Positions 1 to 7,825 of a stretch of 13,720 nt of DNA are shown piece after piece. Source of the stretch: Arcobacter sp. (GTDB lineage: Bacteria; Campylobacterota; Campylobacteria; Campylobacterales; Arcobacteraceae); contig DAOVXU010000021.1 in assembly GCA_030635995.1 (NCBI GenBank), positions 1 through 13,720 on the forward strand. Reading direction: 5' to 3'. A program made the position numbers and the translations under genes. Positions within the stretch are counted from its first letter, which is position 1. Every line of letters begins with the position of its first letter. The notes under the pieces are model-generated. The model worked only from the letters and a program-made list of their open reading frames with translations. It searched no databases and was not told the origin of the DNA.

Positions 1-1
1 T

Positions 2-79
2 ATAGAAGATGTAGTTAGATATAACTTACCAATATTTAAAGATATTGTTCAAAGTATCCTTTCTAAACAAAATAAATAA
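2..79 (+). CDS. 3' end of an unidentified protein (partial)
   Basis: An open frame enters from the left edge and stops with TAA at 77-79. It gives 25 C-terminal residues ending in SILSKQNK. The stretch is rich in hydrophobic and lysine residues and looks like a normal C-terminal helix, but it is too short for me to name a family. It lies on the same strand as the HD-domain gene 62 nt downstream and could share its transcript. That it is a real gene end is inferred from the open frame and strand agreement only. Confidence 0.45.
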   Translation: MEDVVRYNLPIFKDIVQSILSKQNK

Positions 80-141
80 AAATGTACTTATGTGTAAGAC
101 TTATTACTCTATATCAAATGGGGCAAGAGAAAATGGTATAG

Positions 142-597
142 ATGAATAAAAGTAAAATATTTAGAAAAGAATTTTTTTTAACTTTATGTTTAAAACAAAA
201 TAAATGGCATAGGCATGGGGTGTTTTTACATACTTTAAAAGTTGTTTATCATTGTATTGAAAATAATAGATATGATATGATTATGGCAGGATTTTTACAT
301 GATATTGGTAAACCGTTTGTTGCTTATCAAGATGATGAAGATATAATTACTGGTGAATATAGTTTTACAAATCATGAAGAGATAAGTTATCGAATAGTAA
401 AGAATTGGTTCTTTATAAATGATTTTACAAAAAATATTGTAAGATATCATTATTTAATAAGAGGTATGGCAAATGCTAAAAAGAAGAATCAAATGGGGAA
501 ATATCATAGGATGAAAAGGATTTATGATAAATTGGATGATGATTTTATAGAGGATTTAAAATTGTTTATGAAGTTTGATGATTTAGCGAAGAGATAA
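142..597 (+). CDS. Small stand-alone HD-domain phosphohydrolase
   Basis: The 151-residue protein has the metal-dependent HD phosphohydrolase pattern. H30 sits in the first helix (FLHTL), H53-D54 are in FLHDIGK, H78 is in NHEE, H103 is in RYHYL, and a late Asp at 146/147 is in KFDDLAK. This spacing matches HD domains such as the one attached to tRNA CCA-adding enzymes. Here the domain stands alone, with no nucleotidyltransferase, GAF or REC part. Members cleave phosphate esters of nucleotides or cyclic nucleotides, but the substrate cannot be read from sequence. The ribosome-binding site is weak (AAGAGA at 125-130, 11 nt before ATG). An in-frame TAG directly precedes the ATG, which fixes the start. 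The antiporter gene follows after 19 nt, so co-transcription is likely. The protein is probably cytoplasmic, with no signal peptide or membrane segment. Confidence 0.85.
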   Translation: MNKSKIFRKEFFLTLCLKQNKWHRHGVFLHTLKVVYHCIENNRYDMIMAGFLHDIGKPFVAYQDDEDIITGEYSFTNHEEISYRIVKNWFFINDFTKNIVRYHYLIRGMANAKKKNQMGKYHRMKRIYDKLDDDFIEDLKLFMKFDDLAKR

Positions 598-616
598 TAT
601 TTTAATAAGGTAAAAA

Positions 617-1864
617 ATGGTTGATTTTTTTTGGATTGGATTGATTTTAGTTTTAGGATATATCTCTAAAATAATATCTGATAAGTTTAATTTTCCACAA
701 ATTACTATATATCTTTTACTTGGTATATTTTTAAGTCAATCTGTTTCAACTATTATTCCTAAAACTTTTATAGAGCAAACTAGTTGGATTATTGATTTTG
801 CTTTGCTTATTATTGCTTTTATTATTGGAGGTAGTATTAAATTTAAAGAGATAATTGATATGAAAAAATCAATTTTATATATTACAGTTTTTCAAGCACA
901 ATTTGCATTTTTTATAACTACTGTTGGGCTTTATTTTATTTTACCTTTTTTAATAGAAAATCATAATGGATATAGTGATTTTATTTTTTATTTTTCAATT
1001 GCAATATTTTTAGGTGCATTAGCTTCAACAACTGCTCCAACTACAACATTAGCTGTAATTGAAGAGTATAAAAGTGTAGGTATAGTTACTACTACTCTTC
1101 TAGCTGTTGTTGCTGCTGATGATATTTTAGCAATTATAAATTATAGTATCAGTTTATCTATATATTCTTCAGTTGTAGATACTGTGAATACTAACTATTT
1201 ACAAAATATTTTTGAACTTTTGTATCATATATTTGGTTCAGTTTTTATTGGTGTGATTTTTGCAATTTTTACAATCTATATGATTTCAAAAGTACACAAT
1301 AAAAATACACTTAGTATTGCAATAGGAAATATTTTACTTGTATATGCCATATCAAACTTTTTCAATTTTGAGGCTTTATTGGCTGTGATGATTTTTGGTT
1401 TAACTTTATCTAATAGGTCAAATTATTTTGAATATATTTTTGAACATTTAGAGAAAAATTATCTTGATATAATTTTTATGTTATTTTTTATTGTAACAGG
1501 TGCTAGTGTTGATATAGGTATGTTATTTTCTATGTGGGATATTGCTATTGTTTATGTGATATTAAGAGCTATGGGTAAATATTGGGGTGCATATATGGGT
1601 GCCAATATTTCAAAAGCGAGAAAAGAGATAAGAGAAAATATAGGTTATGCACTTATACCTCAAGCAGGTATTGCTTTAGGTTTGGCAATGCTTTTATATA
1701 AAGAGTTTCCATTAAATCAAATTACACAAGTTGTTTTAAATACGATTTTAGCAACTACTATTATTCATGAGATAATTGGACCATTTTTAACAAAATTTGC
1801 TTTAAAAAGAGCAGGTGAGATAAAAGAAAAGAAAAATAAAGAGAAGGGAGATATCGATGGATGA
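617..1864 (+). CDS. CPA2-type cation/proton antiporter
   Basis: This 415-residue membrane protein has about 12-13 hydrophobic segments and almost no soluble domain. The Na+/H+ exchanger core is visible. A polar, broken helix lies at about 137-151 (STTAPTTTLAVIEEY), followed by the ion-binding Asp pair D168-D169 in AADDI. A double Asp here is the mark of the electrogenic CPA2/NapA-like group, whereas CPA1 has Asn-Asp and Kef proteins have Gln-Asp. I therefore expect Na+ (or K+) exchange for H+ across the inner membrane. There is no C-terminal TrkA-N/RCK domain; the protein ends in a short Lys/Glu-rich cytoplasmic tail (about 395-415). AAGG at 607-610 gives a good ribosome-binding site. The last 8 nt overlap the Sir2 gene start, indicating translational coupling. 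The exact ion and subfamily name are uncertain. Confidence 0.88.
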   Translation: MVDFFWIGLILVLGYISKIISDKFNFPQITIYLLLGIFLSQSVSTIIPKTFIEQTSWIIDFALLIIAFIIGGSIKFKEIIDMKKSILYITVFQAQFAFFITTVGLYFILPFLIENHNGYSDFIFYFSIAIFLGALASTTAPTTTLAVIEEYKSVGIVTTTLLAVVAADDILAIINYSISLSIYSSVVDTVNTNYLQNIFELLYHIFGSVFIGVIFAIFTIYMISKVHNKNTLSIAIGNILLVYAISNFFNFEALLAVMIFGLTLSNRSNYFEYIFEHLEKNYLDIIFMLFFIVTGASVDIGMLFSMWDIAIVYVILRAMGKYWGAYMGANISKARKEIRENIGYALIPQAGIALGLAMLLYKEFPLNQITQVVLNTILATTIIHEIIGPFLTKFALKRAGEIKEKKNKEKGDIDG

Positions 1865-2561
1865 AGATAAAAAAATAATATTTTTTAGTGGAGCAGGGAT
1901 AAGTGCTGAATCTGGAATATCAACTTTTAGAGATACGGGTGGATTGTGGGAAGAGTATAAAATAGAAGATATTTGTACTGCTGGTTGTTTAGATACAAAT
2001 AGAATGGAAACTATTGAATTTTATAATAAAAGAAGAGAAGATATAAAAGATAAAGTACCAAATAAAGCACATAATAGGATAGTGGAACTACAGAAAAAAT
2101 ATCCTAATAATATAAAAATAGTGACACAAAATGTAGATGACCTCTTTGAAAAAGCAGGGGCGAAAGATATTTTACATCTACATGGATTTTTACCAGAAGT
2201 TAGATGCGAAAATGAACAATGTAAAAGAGTTATAAATATAGGATATGAAAAACAAGATGAGTTTTGCCCTAGTTGTGGTGAATATTTAAGACCTAATATT
2301 GTTTTTTTTGGAGAACAAGCTCCTAAATATCAAGATTTGTATAAACTAATAGAAGATGTAGATATTATGGTAATTATGGGTACAAGTGGAAATGTGATAG
2401 ATGTTTATGGATTATTGCATAGTACAAATTATGGAATATTAAATAACTTAGAAGAGAGTGATGCTATAGATGATAGTGTATTTCATAAAGTTATATATGA
2501 TAAAGCTACGGTTGCTATTGATGAAATTTCTATGATAGTTGAGGAGTTTTTAGATGAGTAA
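1857..2561 (+). CDS. cobB: Sir2-family NAD-dependent protein deacylase (CobB/SIRT5-like)
   Basis: Sirtuins remove acyl groups from lysine using NAD+, releasing nicotinamide and O-acyl-ADP-ribose. The 234-residue protein carries the NAD-binding GAGISAESGI motif (12-21) with FRDTGGLW (24-31), TQNVDDL (90-96), and the catalytic His H109 in HLHG. The zinc module has Cys at 117, 122, 137 and 140. It continues through LRPNIVFFGE (144-153) and GTSGNV (175-180). Y56 and R59 in the FYNKRR stretch match the Tyr-x-x-Arg pocket of SIRT5/CobB class III enzymes, so desuccinylation or demalonylation is plausible beside deacetylation. The first zinc pair is C-x4-C rather than C-x2-C. AAGGGAG at 1844-1850 is a strong ribosome-binding site. 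The start overlaps the antiporter gene by 8 nt and the end overlaps the SixA gene by 8 nt. The protein is cytoplasmic. It lacks the extra domains of Sir2-type phage-defence effectors. Confidence 0.93.
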   Translation: MDEDKKIIFFSGAGISAESGISTFRDTGGLWEEYKIEDICTAGCLDTNRMETIEFYNKRREDIKDKVPNKAHNRIVELQKKYPNNIKIVTQNVDDLFEKAGAKDILHLHGFLPEVRCENEQCKRVINIGYEKQDEFCPSCGEYLRPNIVFFGEQAPKYQDLYKLIEDVDIMVIMGTSGNVIDVYGLLHSTNYGILNNLEESDAIDDSVFHKVIYDKATVAIDEISMIVEEFLDE

Positions 2562-3042
2562 AAAACTTTATATAATAAGACATGCAAAGTCAAGTTGGAA
2601 AGATTTTACTTTAGATGATTTTGATAGACCATTAAATAAAAGAGGTAGATTAAATGCCCCTTTTATGGGTAAAATTTTAAAAGGTAAAAATATTATCCCT
2701 GATATTATTCTATCAAGTCCTGCTCTAAGGGCTAAAACTACTGCAAAGATTATAGCTAATGAGATAGGTTTTTCTAAAAGTATAATATATGATGAAAATA
2801 TTTATGAGGCAGGTGTAGATGAACTCGATAATATAATTAGTAAAGTTGATGATAAAAATGATATATTATTTTTAGTTGGACACAATCCTAGTCTAAATAT
2901 GCTTGTAGATAGTTATATTAATTTTTATGAAAATATACCAACTTGTGGTATCGTTGTGATTGAATTTGATTGTGATAGTTGGAGAGATATAAATTCTGGA
3001 AATTCAAGATTTATATTATTTGATTATCCTAAAAATTATTAA
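2554..3042 (+). CDS. sixA: SixA-like phosphohistidine phosphatase
   Basis: This is a histidine phosphatase superfamily protein. SixA removes phosphate from phosphohistidine in phosphotransfer proteins (E. coli ArcB, and the nitrogen PTS in later work). The RHG-like motif is R9-H10-A11-K12, with H10 as the predicted phospho-acceptor. R59 lies in SSPALRA, E85 in IYEAG, and the second catalytic His H110 in VGHNPSL. DDFDRPLNKRG (21-31) is typical of SixA. At 162 residues it is full length and cytoplasmic. GAGGAG at 2541-2546, inside the Sir2 gene, sits 7 nt before the ATG, and the genes overlap by 8 nt. The target here is unknown, since no histidine kinase or PTS gene is present in the window. 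Another histidine phosphatase substrate remains possible. Confidence 0.9.
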   Translation: MSKKLYIIRHAKSSWKDFTLDDFDRPLNKRGRLNAPFMGKILKGKNIIPDIILSSPALRAKTTAKIIANEIGFSKSIIYDENIYEAGVDELDNIISKVDDKNDILFLVGHNPSLNMLVDSYINFYENIPTCGIVVIEFDCDSWRDINSGNSRFILFDYPKNY

Positions 3043-3056
3043 AAATAGGAAAAAAT

Positions 3057-3683
3057 ATGAATATAGATCGTCGTTCTTTTATAAAATTTGGAAAAAATAT
3101 ATCGTTGATGTCACTACTTGCTATAAATTTTGGATGCAGTATACAGCCATTAATCAAAAATAAAAATAAAAAAGTTGCTTTGATATATGCCACAAGATAT
3201 GGGGCAACTAAAGATACAGCACAATGGATTGCTCAAGGGTTACAAAGAGATATAGACCTGCTGAATATTGAAGATATATCTTTTAGTGAAGTTATAGAAA
3301 AATATGATCTATTTATAATAGGTTCTGGTGTATGGATAGATGGTGTTGGTAATAAATTGATAGAATTTTTAGATACAAATAAAGATGCTTTAAAAAATAA
3401 AATTATAGCTTCATTTATACTTTGTGGTACAACAGCAAAAGATACAAAAGGGGAAGAGAGAATTGAAAAATATTTTGATAAATTTCATGCCTCAATAGAT
3501 CCAAAACCACCACTTAATAAATATTTTGGTGGAAGAATGATAATTGATGAGTTAAATAAAAAAGATAAAACAATATTGGAACATTTTTATAAAAGGATTT
3601 TAAAGAGAAAATTTGTTAGTTGGGATAGAACTGAACCAAAAAAAGCAAAACTTTTTGGTTCAGATACTAAAAAATATATTTAA
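3057..3683 (+). CDS. Flavodoxin-fold protein with a Tat-like signal (HemG-like)
   Basis: The 208-residue protein begins with DRRSFIKFG (4-12), close to the twin-arginine consensus. A hydrophobic run follows (about 15-25) and then C27. The residues before C27 (INFG) only loosely resemble a lipobox. From about 38 to 165 the flavodoxin fold is visible: a beta strand KKVALIYAT, the FMN phosphate loop TRYGAT (46-51), a second strand LFIIGSGVW (85-93), and FILCGTT (120-126). This layout resembles HemG-type protoporphyrinogen oxidases and related flavodoxin-domain proteins. The inference is an FMN protein exported folded by Tat and held at the membrane. Its partner is unknown. The C-terminus (170-208) is basic. 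The gene starts 14 nt after the SixA stop with AGGA at 3047-3050. It ends 4 nt from the opposing M16 gene, leaving no room for a separate terminator. Confidence 0.75.
   Translation: MNIDRRSFIKFGKNISLMSLLAINFGCSIQPLIKNKNKKVALIYATRYGATKDTAQWIAQGLQRDIDLLNIEDISFSEVIEKYDLFIIGSGVWIDGVGNKLIEFLDTNKDALKNKIIASFILCGTTAKDTKGEERIEKYFDKFHASIDPKPPLNKYFGGRMIIDELNKKDKTILEHFYKRILKRKFVSWDRTEPKKAKLFGSDTKKYI
3631..3663. terminator. 12-bp perfect inverted repeat, possible terminator at convergent genes
   Basis: Arms 3631-3642 and 3652-3663 are perfect 12-base reverse complements around a 9-nt loop. They lie in the last codons of the flavodoxin gene, where the leftward operon ends. The repeat could end leftward transcription just after the M16 gene. 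No clean T-run follows it on either strand, so intrinsic termination is not proven. The nearest T-run on + (3694-3700) is about 30 nt away. Confidence 0.35.
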
Positions 3684-3687
3684 TAAT

Positions 3688-4998
3688 TTAGTTCTTTTTT
3701 AAGATTGCAGTTGTAGAGTTCTCTTTTGTTAGGTATCTGTTTGCAACTTCAATTATAGAAGATAAATTTAACTCTTCAATCTCTTTTTCATAGCTCATAA
3801 GAGGTGTAATATCTCCACGGCTAAGATAACTACCATATAAAGTTGCAACACTACTAGAACTCTCTAATGAGAAGATAAAATCAGATTTTGTATTTATTTT
3901 TACTTTATCTAGTTCTGATTGTTTTATATCCCCTTTTTGTACTTTAGCTATCTCTTTCCATATCTCTTTTTCTACATCTTTAGCATTAACTCCTGGATTA
4001 CAAACAGCTAAAATAAGATATACACCTGGGTCTTTTAACTCCATATTATAAGCATAGATAGTATTTACAAGTTGTTTTTTATCTATTAAAAGTTCATTTA
4101 ATCTACTACTTTTACCACTACTTAAAAGTTCACTAAGAGCTGAAAGTGCAATTTGGTCTTTATCTAAATAGTCTGGAATATGAAAGTTTATAGCCAACAT
4201 CTCAACTTGAGAATCTTTATGAATCACAACTCTTTTTGCACCATCTTGTTTTGGTTCTATTGTATGTAGTTCTTTAATAGCATTTTTACTATTTGGAGTA
4301 TTTTTAATATTTTTAAAATATTTTGTTGCAGTTTTAAACACTTCATCTTTATCTATATCTCCTGCAACTATAACAATTGCATTTGATGGTGTATAAAATC
4401 GTGAATGAAAATCTCTTATATCTTCAACTTTCCAACTTTTAATATCTCCCATAAATCCGATTGGAGTCCAGTGGTATGGATGGTATGTAAATGTATTATT
4501 AAATAGTTTAAAATACAAATATCCCATAGGTGAATTATCTGTTCTCCATAATCTTTCTTCAGTTACTACATCTCTTTCTGGCTGAAACTCTTCATCTTTT
4601 AGTGTTAAGTTCTCCATCAAATCAGCATATAGTTCAAGTGATTTTGAAAGATTCTTTTTACTTGATTTGATATAATAATGTGTATAATCAAATCCTGTAG
4701 AAGCATTATTAACTCCACCAAAACCTTTTACAATAGTATCAAATTCACCAGCTTTTAGATTTTTAGTTGATTTAAAATTTAAATGTTCAAGCATATGTGC
4801 TATGCCACTTTTCCCCATAACTTCATCCCGACTTCCAACATTATAAAAAATATCTGTTGTTATCACATTTGTATCGTTATCCATAGGTATGGCAACTATT
4901 TTTAAACCATTTTCTAAAGTTGTTTCGTAATATTTTGGTAGGCTATTAGCCATTATAACTCCTTGTAAAAGTAAAAAAATTAATATTAAATTCTTCAT
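3688..4998 (-). CDS. Exported M16 family zinc metallopeptidase
   Basis: The 436-residue protein has a cleavable signal peptide (about 1-17, likely cut after VIMA) and the inverted zinc motif H68-M-L-E71-H72. The third ligand is expected at E147/E148 in VTEERL, which fits the 74-76 residue spacing of M16. GGVNNASTGFDYTHYY (94-109) is the usual loop near the active site. A second M16-type domain follows from about 185 to the end. It is one M16B-type unit, not the double-length pitrilysin form, and should act in the periplasm on peptides or outer-membrane-associated proteins. The start directly abuts the pyrD stop with no spacer and no clear ribosome-binding site, so coupling with pyrD is likely. 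It is the last gene of the leftward operon. I recall a similar MsbA-pyrD-peptidase order in Campylobacter jejuni. Confidence 0.88.
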   Translation of the reverse strand: MKNLILIFLLLQGVIMANSLPKYYETTLENGLKIVAIPMDNDTNVITTDIFYNVGSRDEVMGKSGIAHMLEHLNFKSTKNLKAGEFDTIVKGFGGVNNASTGFDYTHYYIKSSKKNLSKSLELYADLMENLTLKDEEFQPERDVVTEERLWRTDNSPMGYLYFKLFNNTFTYHPYHWTPIGFMGDIKSWKVEDIRDFHSRFYTPSNAIVIVAGDIDKDEVFKTATKYFKNIKNTPNSKNAIKELHTIEPKQDGAKRVVIHKDSQVEMLAINFHIPDYLDKDQIALSALSELLSSGKSSRLNELLIDKKQLVNTIYAYNMELKDPGVYLILAVCNPGVNAKDVEKEIWKEIAKVQKGDIKQSELDKVKINTKSDFIFSLESSSSVATLYGSYLSRGDITPLMSYEKEIEELNLSSIIEVANRYLTKENSTTAILKKN

Positions 4999-6057
4999 CT
5001 ATTGGAAATCTGCCCCAATAGCTTGAGATATATTTGTATATCCATCAGCTTTTAGTAACTCTATAAGTTCATTGTTTATATTTGCACACATATGTGGACC
5101 TTTAAAGATAAATCCACTTAGGATTTGAATAAGAGTTGCCCCAGCTTTTATTCGACGATAAGCATCAGTAGCATCACTAATACCACCAACACTTATAAGT
5201 GTAGTTTTATCATAAAGTTCACGACCAATTGCTTGAAACAGATCATATGATTTATCACTCATAACAGCACCACTTATTCCACCAAAATCTTTTGGATTTG
5301 GTAGAAGTGAATAGTCTTGTGTTGTGTTTGTGGCTACTATTCCATCTGCACCATTTTCAATAGCTGTTTTACAAAGTGTAATTGCAGTTTCATTTTCCAT
5401 ATCTGGAGCAATTTTAAGAAGAATTGGTGTATCAGTTATGCTTTTTGCCATACCAAATACAGCTTTTATAAACTCTTCATTTTGAAGGTCTCTTAGATTT
5501 GGAGTATTAGGACTAGAGATATTTACAACCATATAGTCAGATATATCTTTAAATCCTCTAACTAATGTTTCATAATCTTTTAAAGTATCAGCTTCAGAAG
5601 TAAGTTTATTTTTCCCTATACTTGCACCAATAGGGATAGAGAATGGATATACTTTTTTTAGGTTTTGTATAACCTCATAACTTCCATGGTTATTAAATCC
5701 CATAGCATTTTGTATAGCTTCTTGTTCTGGAAATCTAAAAAGTCTTGGTTTAGAATTTCCTGCTTGTGGTTTTGGTGTCATTGTACCAATCTCAGTATAA
5801 CCAAATCCCATTGCAGGCATAGCTTTTATCATCGTTGCATTCTTATCAAATCCTGCACCAAGCCCTATTGGATTGTGGAATGTAGTGTTAAATATTTTTT
5901 GTGTAAGTATCTCGTGATTTACAAAATTTTGCTCAACCATATAGTTATTTAGCATTCTGCAGTATGGTAAAGTTTTTAGTCCATATTCTGCTATTGTATG
6001 TGCTGTTTCTGGTTCAAAATTGAACATTATTTTTTTAATAGTATCGTAACTTATCAT
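4999..6057 (-). CDS. pyrD: Dihydroorotate dehydrogenase (quinone), class 2
   Basis: This enzyme oxidises dihydroorotate to orotate in pyrimidine synthesis and passes electrons through FMN to the membrane quinone pool. The 352-residue length and the N-terminal helical extension (1-45), which forms the quinone tunnel and membrane contact, mark class 2. PIGLGAGFDKNA (63-74) and EIGTMTPKPQAGN (89-101) form part of the FMN/substrate site. VNISSPNTPNLRDLQ (178-192) contains the catalytic-base Ser, S182 by alignment with E. coli S175. Further landmarks are KIAPDM, TNTT and GGISGA in the C-terminal half. AAAGG lies just before the ATG. The gene starts 16 nt after the ABC transporter stop and touches the M16 gene. 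All expected motifs are intact. Confidence 0.96.
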   Translation of the reverse strand: MISYDTIKKIMFNFEPETAHTIAEYGLKTLPYCRMLNNYMVEQNFVNHEILTQKIFNTTFHNPIGLGAGFDKNATMIKAMPAMGFGYTEIGTMTPKPQAGNSKPRLFRFPEQEAIQNAMGFNNHGSYEVIQNLKKVYPFSIPIGASIGKNKLTSEADTLKDYETLVRGFKDISDYMVVNISSPNTPNLRDLQNEEFIKAVFGMAKSITDTPILLKIAPDMENETAITLCKTAIENGADGIVATNTTQDYSLLPNPKDFGGISGAVMSDKSYDLFQAIGRELYDKTTLISVGGISDATDAYRRIKAGATLIQILSGFIFKGPHMCANINNELIELLKADGYTNISQAIGADFQ

Positions 6058-6073
6058 TAATAACCTTTGTTTT

Positions 6074-7780
6074 TTAATTTGCTAAACTATGTAATCTTTG
6101 GTACTCTTTACAATTCTCAAGAAGTTCTTTTTGTGACCCTTGACAAATAATCTTACCATCTTTAAAAACTGCAATTTTAGTTGCATTTCGTATTGTACTT
6201 AATCTATGTGCAATAACAAATGTAATTTTATCTTTAGATACTTCTTCTAATACTTCTGTAATAATTGATTCACTTTCATTATCAAGTGCTGATGTTGCTT
6301 CATCTAGTATTAAAATCTGAGGCTCTTTGTATAAAGCTCTTGCAATTGCAATTCTTTGTCGTTGACCACCACTAAGATTTGTACCAGACTCATCTAAAAT
6401 AGTATCTATACCATTTTGAGTAGAGTTAACAAAATCTAAAGCGTGAGCCAATTGTAAAGTATTTTTTATTTTTGCTTCATCATATGGTTGTCCGTATGCT
6501 ATATTTGCACCTATTGTATCGTTGAAAATATATACTCTTTGTGTAACTATTGAAATTTTATCTCTTAAGTCAGATAGTATAAAGTTTTTTATATCTGTAT
6601 CATTTATAAATATTTCACCTTTAGATGAGTCATAAAATCGAATAAGTGTATTTATTAGTGAACTTTTACCCCCACCACTGTCTCCTACTAAAGCAACAGT
6701 TTCACCTTTTAAAACTTCTAAATTTATATTTAATAGGGCATCTTTTTTGTCAAATTTTAAATTTACATTATTAAATTTTATTTTATTACATGATGATGGA
6801 AAAATATTATTTCCTGATAATATTTTAGCTTTTAAATTAAATATATCATTGATTCTTTCATTTGCTGCAATAGCATCTTGAAGTTTATTAAATAGTGTTG
6901 ATAAAGCTTTAATAGGTGTGTAAAGCATCATTAAAGCTGTCATAAATGAGAAAAAAGTACCAACAGTCATATTTCCATCAATAACCTCTCTTCCCCCTAC
7001 AGTTATAACTACAGCAAGTGCAATAGCACCTAATATCTCCATAAAAGGTGATACTAGTTCATTTATTTTTACAGCTTTAATATTTACATTGAAAAATTCT
7101 TGGTTGTGAGTTGAGAACTCTTTTAGTTCTAATTGTTCAGTTGAATTTGCTTTTATTATCTCTATATTATTAAATGTTTCACTTAAATGAGCTGTAATAT
7201 CTGAGTTTTTTTCTTGAGATTTAAAAGATAGTTTCTTTACTTTCTTTGCCATTAGAGATAGTGGATAAAAAGCTAATGGCATAACAACTAATCCATAAAA
7301 TGCTAACTCAGCACTTTGGTATATTATTACACCAATTAGTGCAATAATTGTAATACTTTCTTGAATTATTCTTGAAATATGTGTTGATACGGCACTTTGA
7401 ATTCTATTTATATCATTTGTAATACGACTTATTAACTCTCCACTATGATTATTATTAAAAAATGTCAAATCTAAATTTAACATATGTCCTAAAAGTTTAT
7501 TTCGTATTCTTTTTATAATATCTTGACCAATATATGAGATATAATAAGCTTGTATATATCGTCCAAAACCTTTTGCAGAATATAATGCAATAATAATTAA
7601 AGGTATTAGTGATAGCATCTCTTCATTTTTATTTACAAATATATCATCAAGTAGAGGTTTGATTATATACGCTGAACCAGCAGTTCCGATAGATACTAGG
7701 ATAATACCAATCAATACATATATAAATTTTCTTATATAATCTTTGTAGTAGGGTATATATTGTTTAAAAAATTGTTTCAA
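6074..7780 (-). CDS. msbA: ABC exporter, fused permease-ATPase (MsbA-like)
   Basis: The 568-residue half-transporter has six membrane helices (about 18-300) followed by an ATPase domain. The ATPase motifs are Walker A G366-S373 (GDSGGGKS), Q-loop Q414, signature LSGGQ (469-473), Walker B ILILDE (489-494) and H525 in the H-loop. FFNNNHSGELISRITND (107-123) is the usual first coupling-helix region of exporters. It should work as a homodimer. MsbA flips lipid A-core across the inner membrane, and that role is inferred from type and from the neighbouring murJ, since other lipid or drug exporters look alike. The start is TTG. The upstream ATG at 7789-7791 is in another frame and meets TGA after four codons, and no better in-frame start exists. 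AAAGA 12 nt upstream is a weak ribosome-binding site. It follows tRNA-Ser by 45 nt. Confidence 0.9.
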   Translation of the reverse strand: MKQFFKQYIPYYKDYIRKFIYVLIGIILVSIGTAGSAYIIKPLLDDIFVNKNEEMLSLIPLIIIALYSAKGFGRYIQAYYISYIGQDIIKRIRNKLLGHMLNLDLTFFNNNHSGELISRITNDINRIQSAVSTHISRIIQESITIIALIGVIIYQSAELAFYGLVVMPLAFYPLSLMAKKVKKLSFKSQEKNSDITAHLSETFNNIEIIKANSTEQLELKEFSTHNQEFFNVNIKAVKINELVSPFMEILGAIALAVVITVGGREVIDGNMTVGTFFSFMTALMMLYTPIKALSTLFNKLQDAIAANERINDIFNLKAKILSGNNIFPSSCNKIKFNNVNLKFDKKDALLNINLEVLKGETVALVGDSGGGKSSLINTLIRFYDSSKGEIFINDTDIKNFILSDLRDKISIVTQRVYIFNDTIGANIAYGQPYDEAKIKNTLQLAHALDFVNSTQNGIDTILDESGTNLSGGQRQRIAIARALYKEPQILILDEATSALDNESESIITEVLEEVSKDKITFVIAHRLSTIRNATKIAVFKDGKIICQGSQKELLENCKEYQRLHSLAN

Positions 7781-7825
7781 ATTATTTTCATCTTTTAGTA
7801 TATTTATTTTACAGTTATAAATCTA

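Noticed and set aside
142..597. HD protein as the 3' part of a broken CCA-adding enzyme or signalling protein
   Set aside because: All HD metal-site residues are present in a full compact domain with its own ATG; upstream frames show no nucleotidyltransferase remains.
1857..2561. Sir2 gene as part of a phage-defence system
   Set aside because: It is a single-domain CobB-like enzyme with zinc module and class III pocket, next to an antiporter and SixA. No STING/SLOG, Argonaute, HerA or other defence partner is present.
5665..5952. 95-codon + strand ORF
   Set aside because: It lies wholly antisense to the well-supported pyrD, and its translation is Cys/Ser/His-rich with no domain pattern.
7806..7811. 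TAAAAT as a promoter -10 for the MsbA-like gene
   Set aside because: The -35 region would fall within the tRNA and shows no match; such hexamers are frequent in AT-rich gaps.
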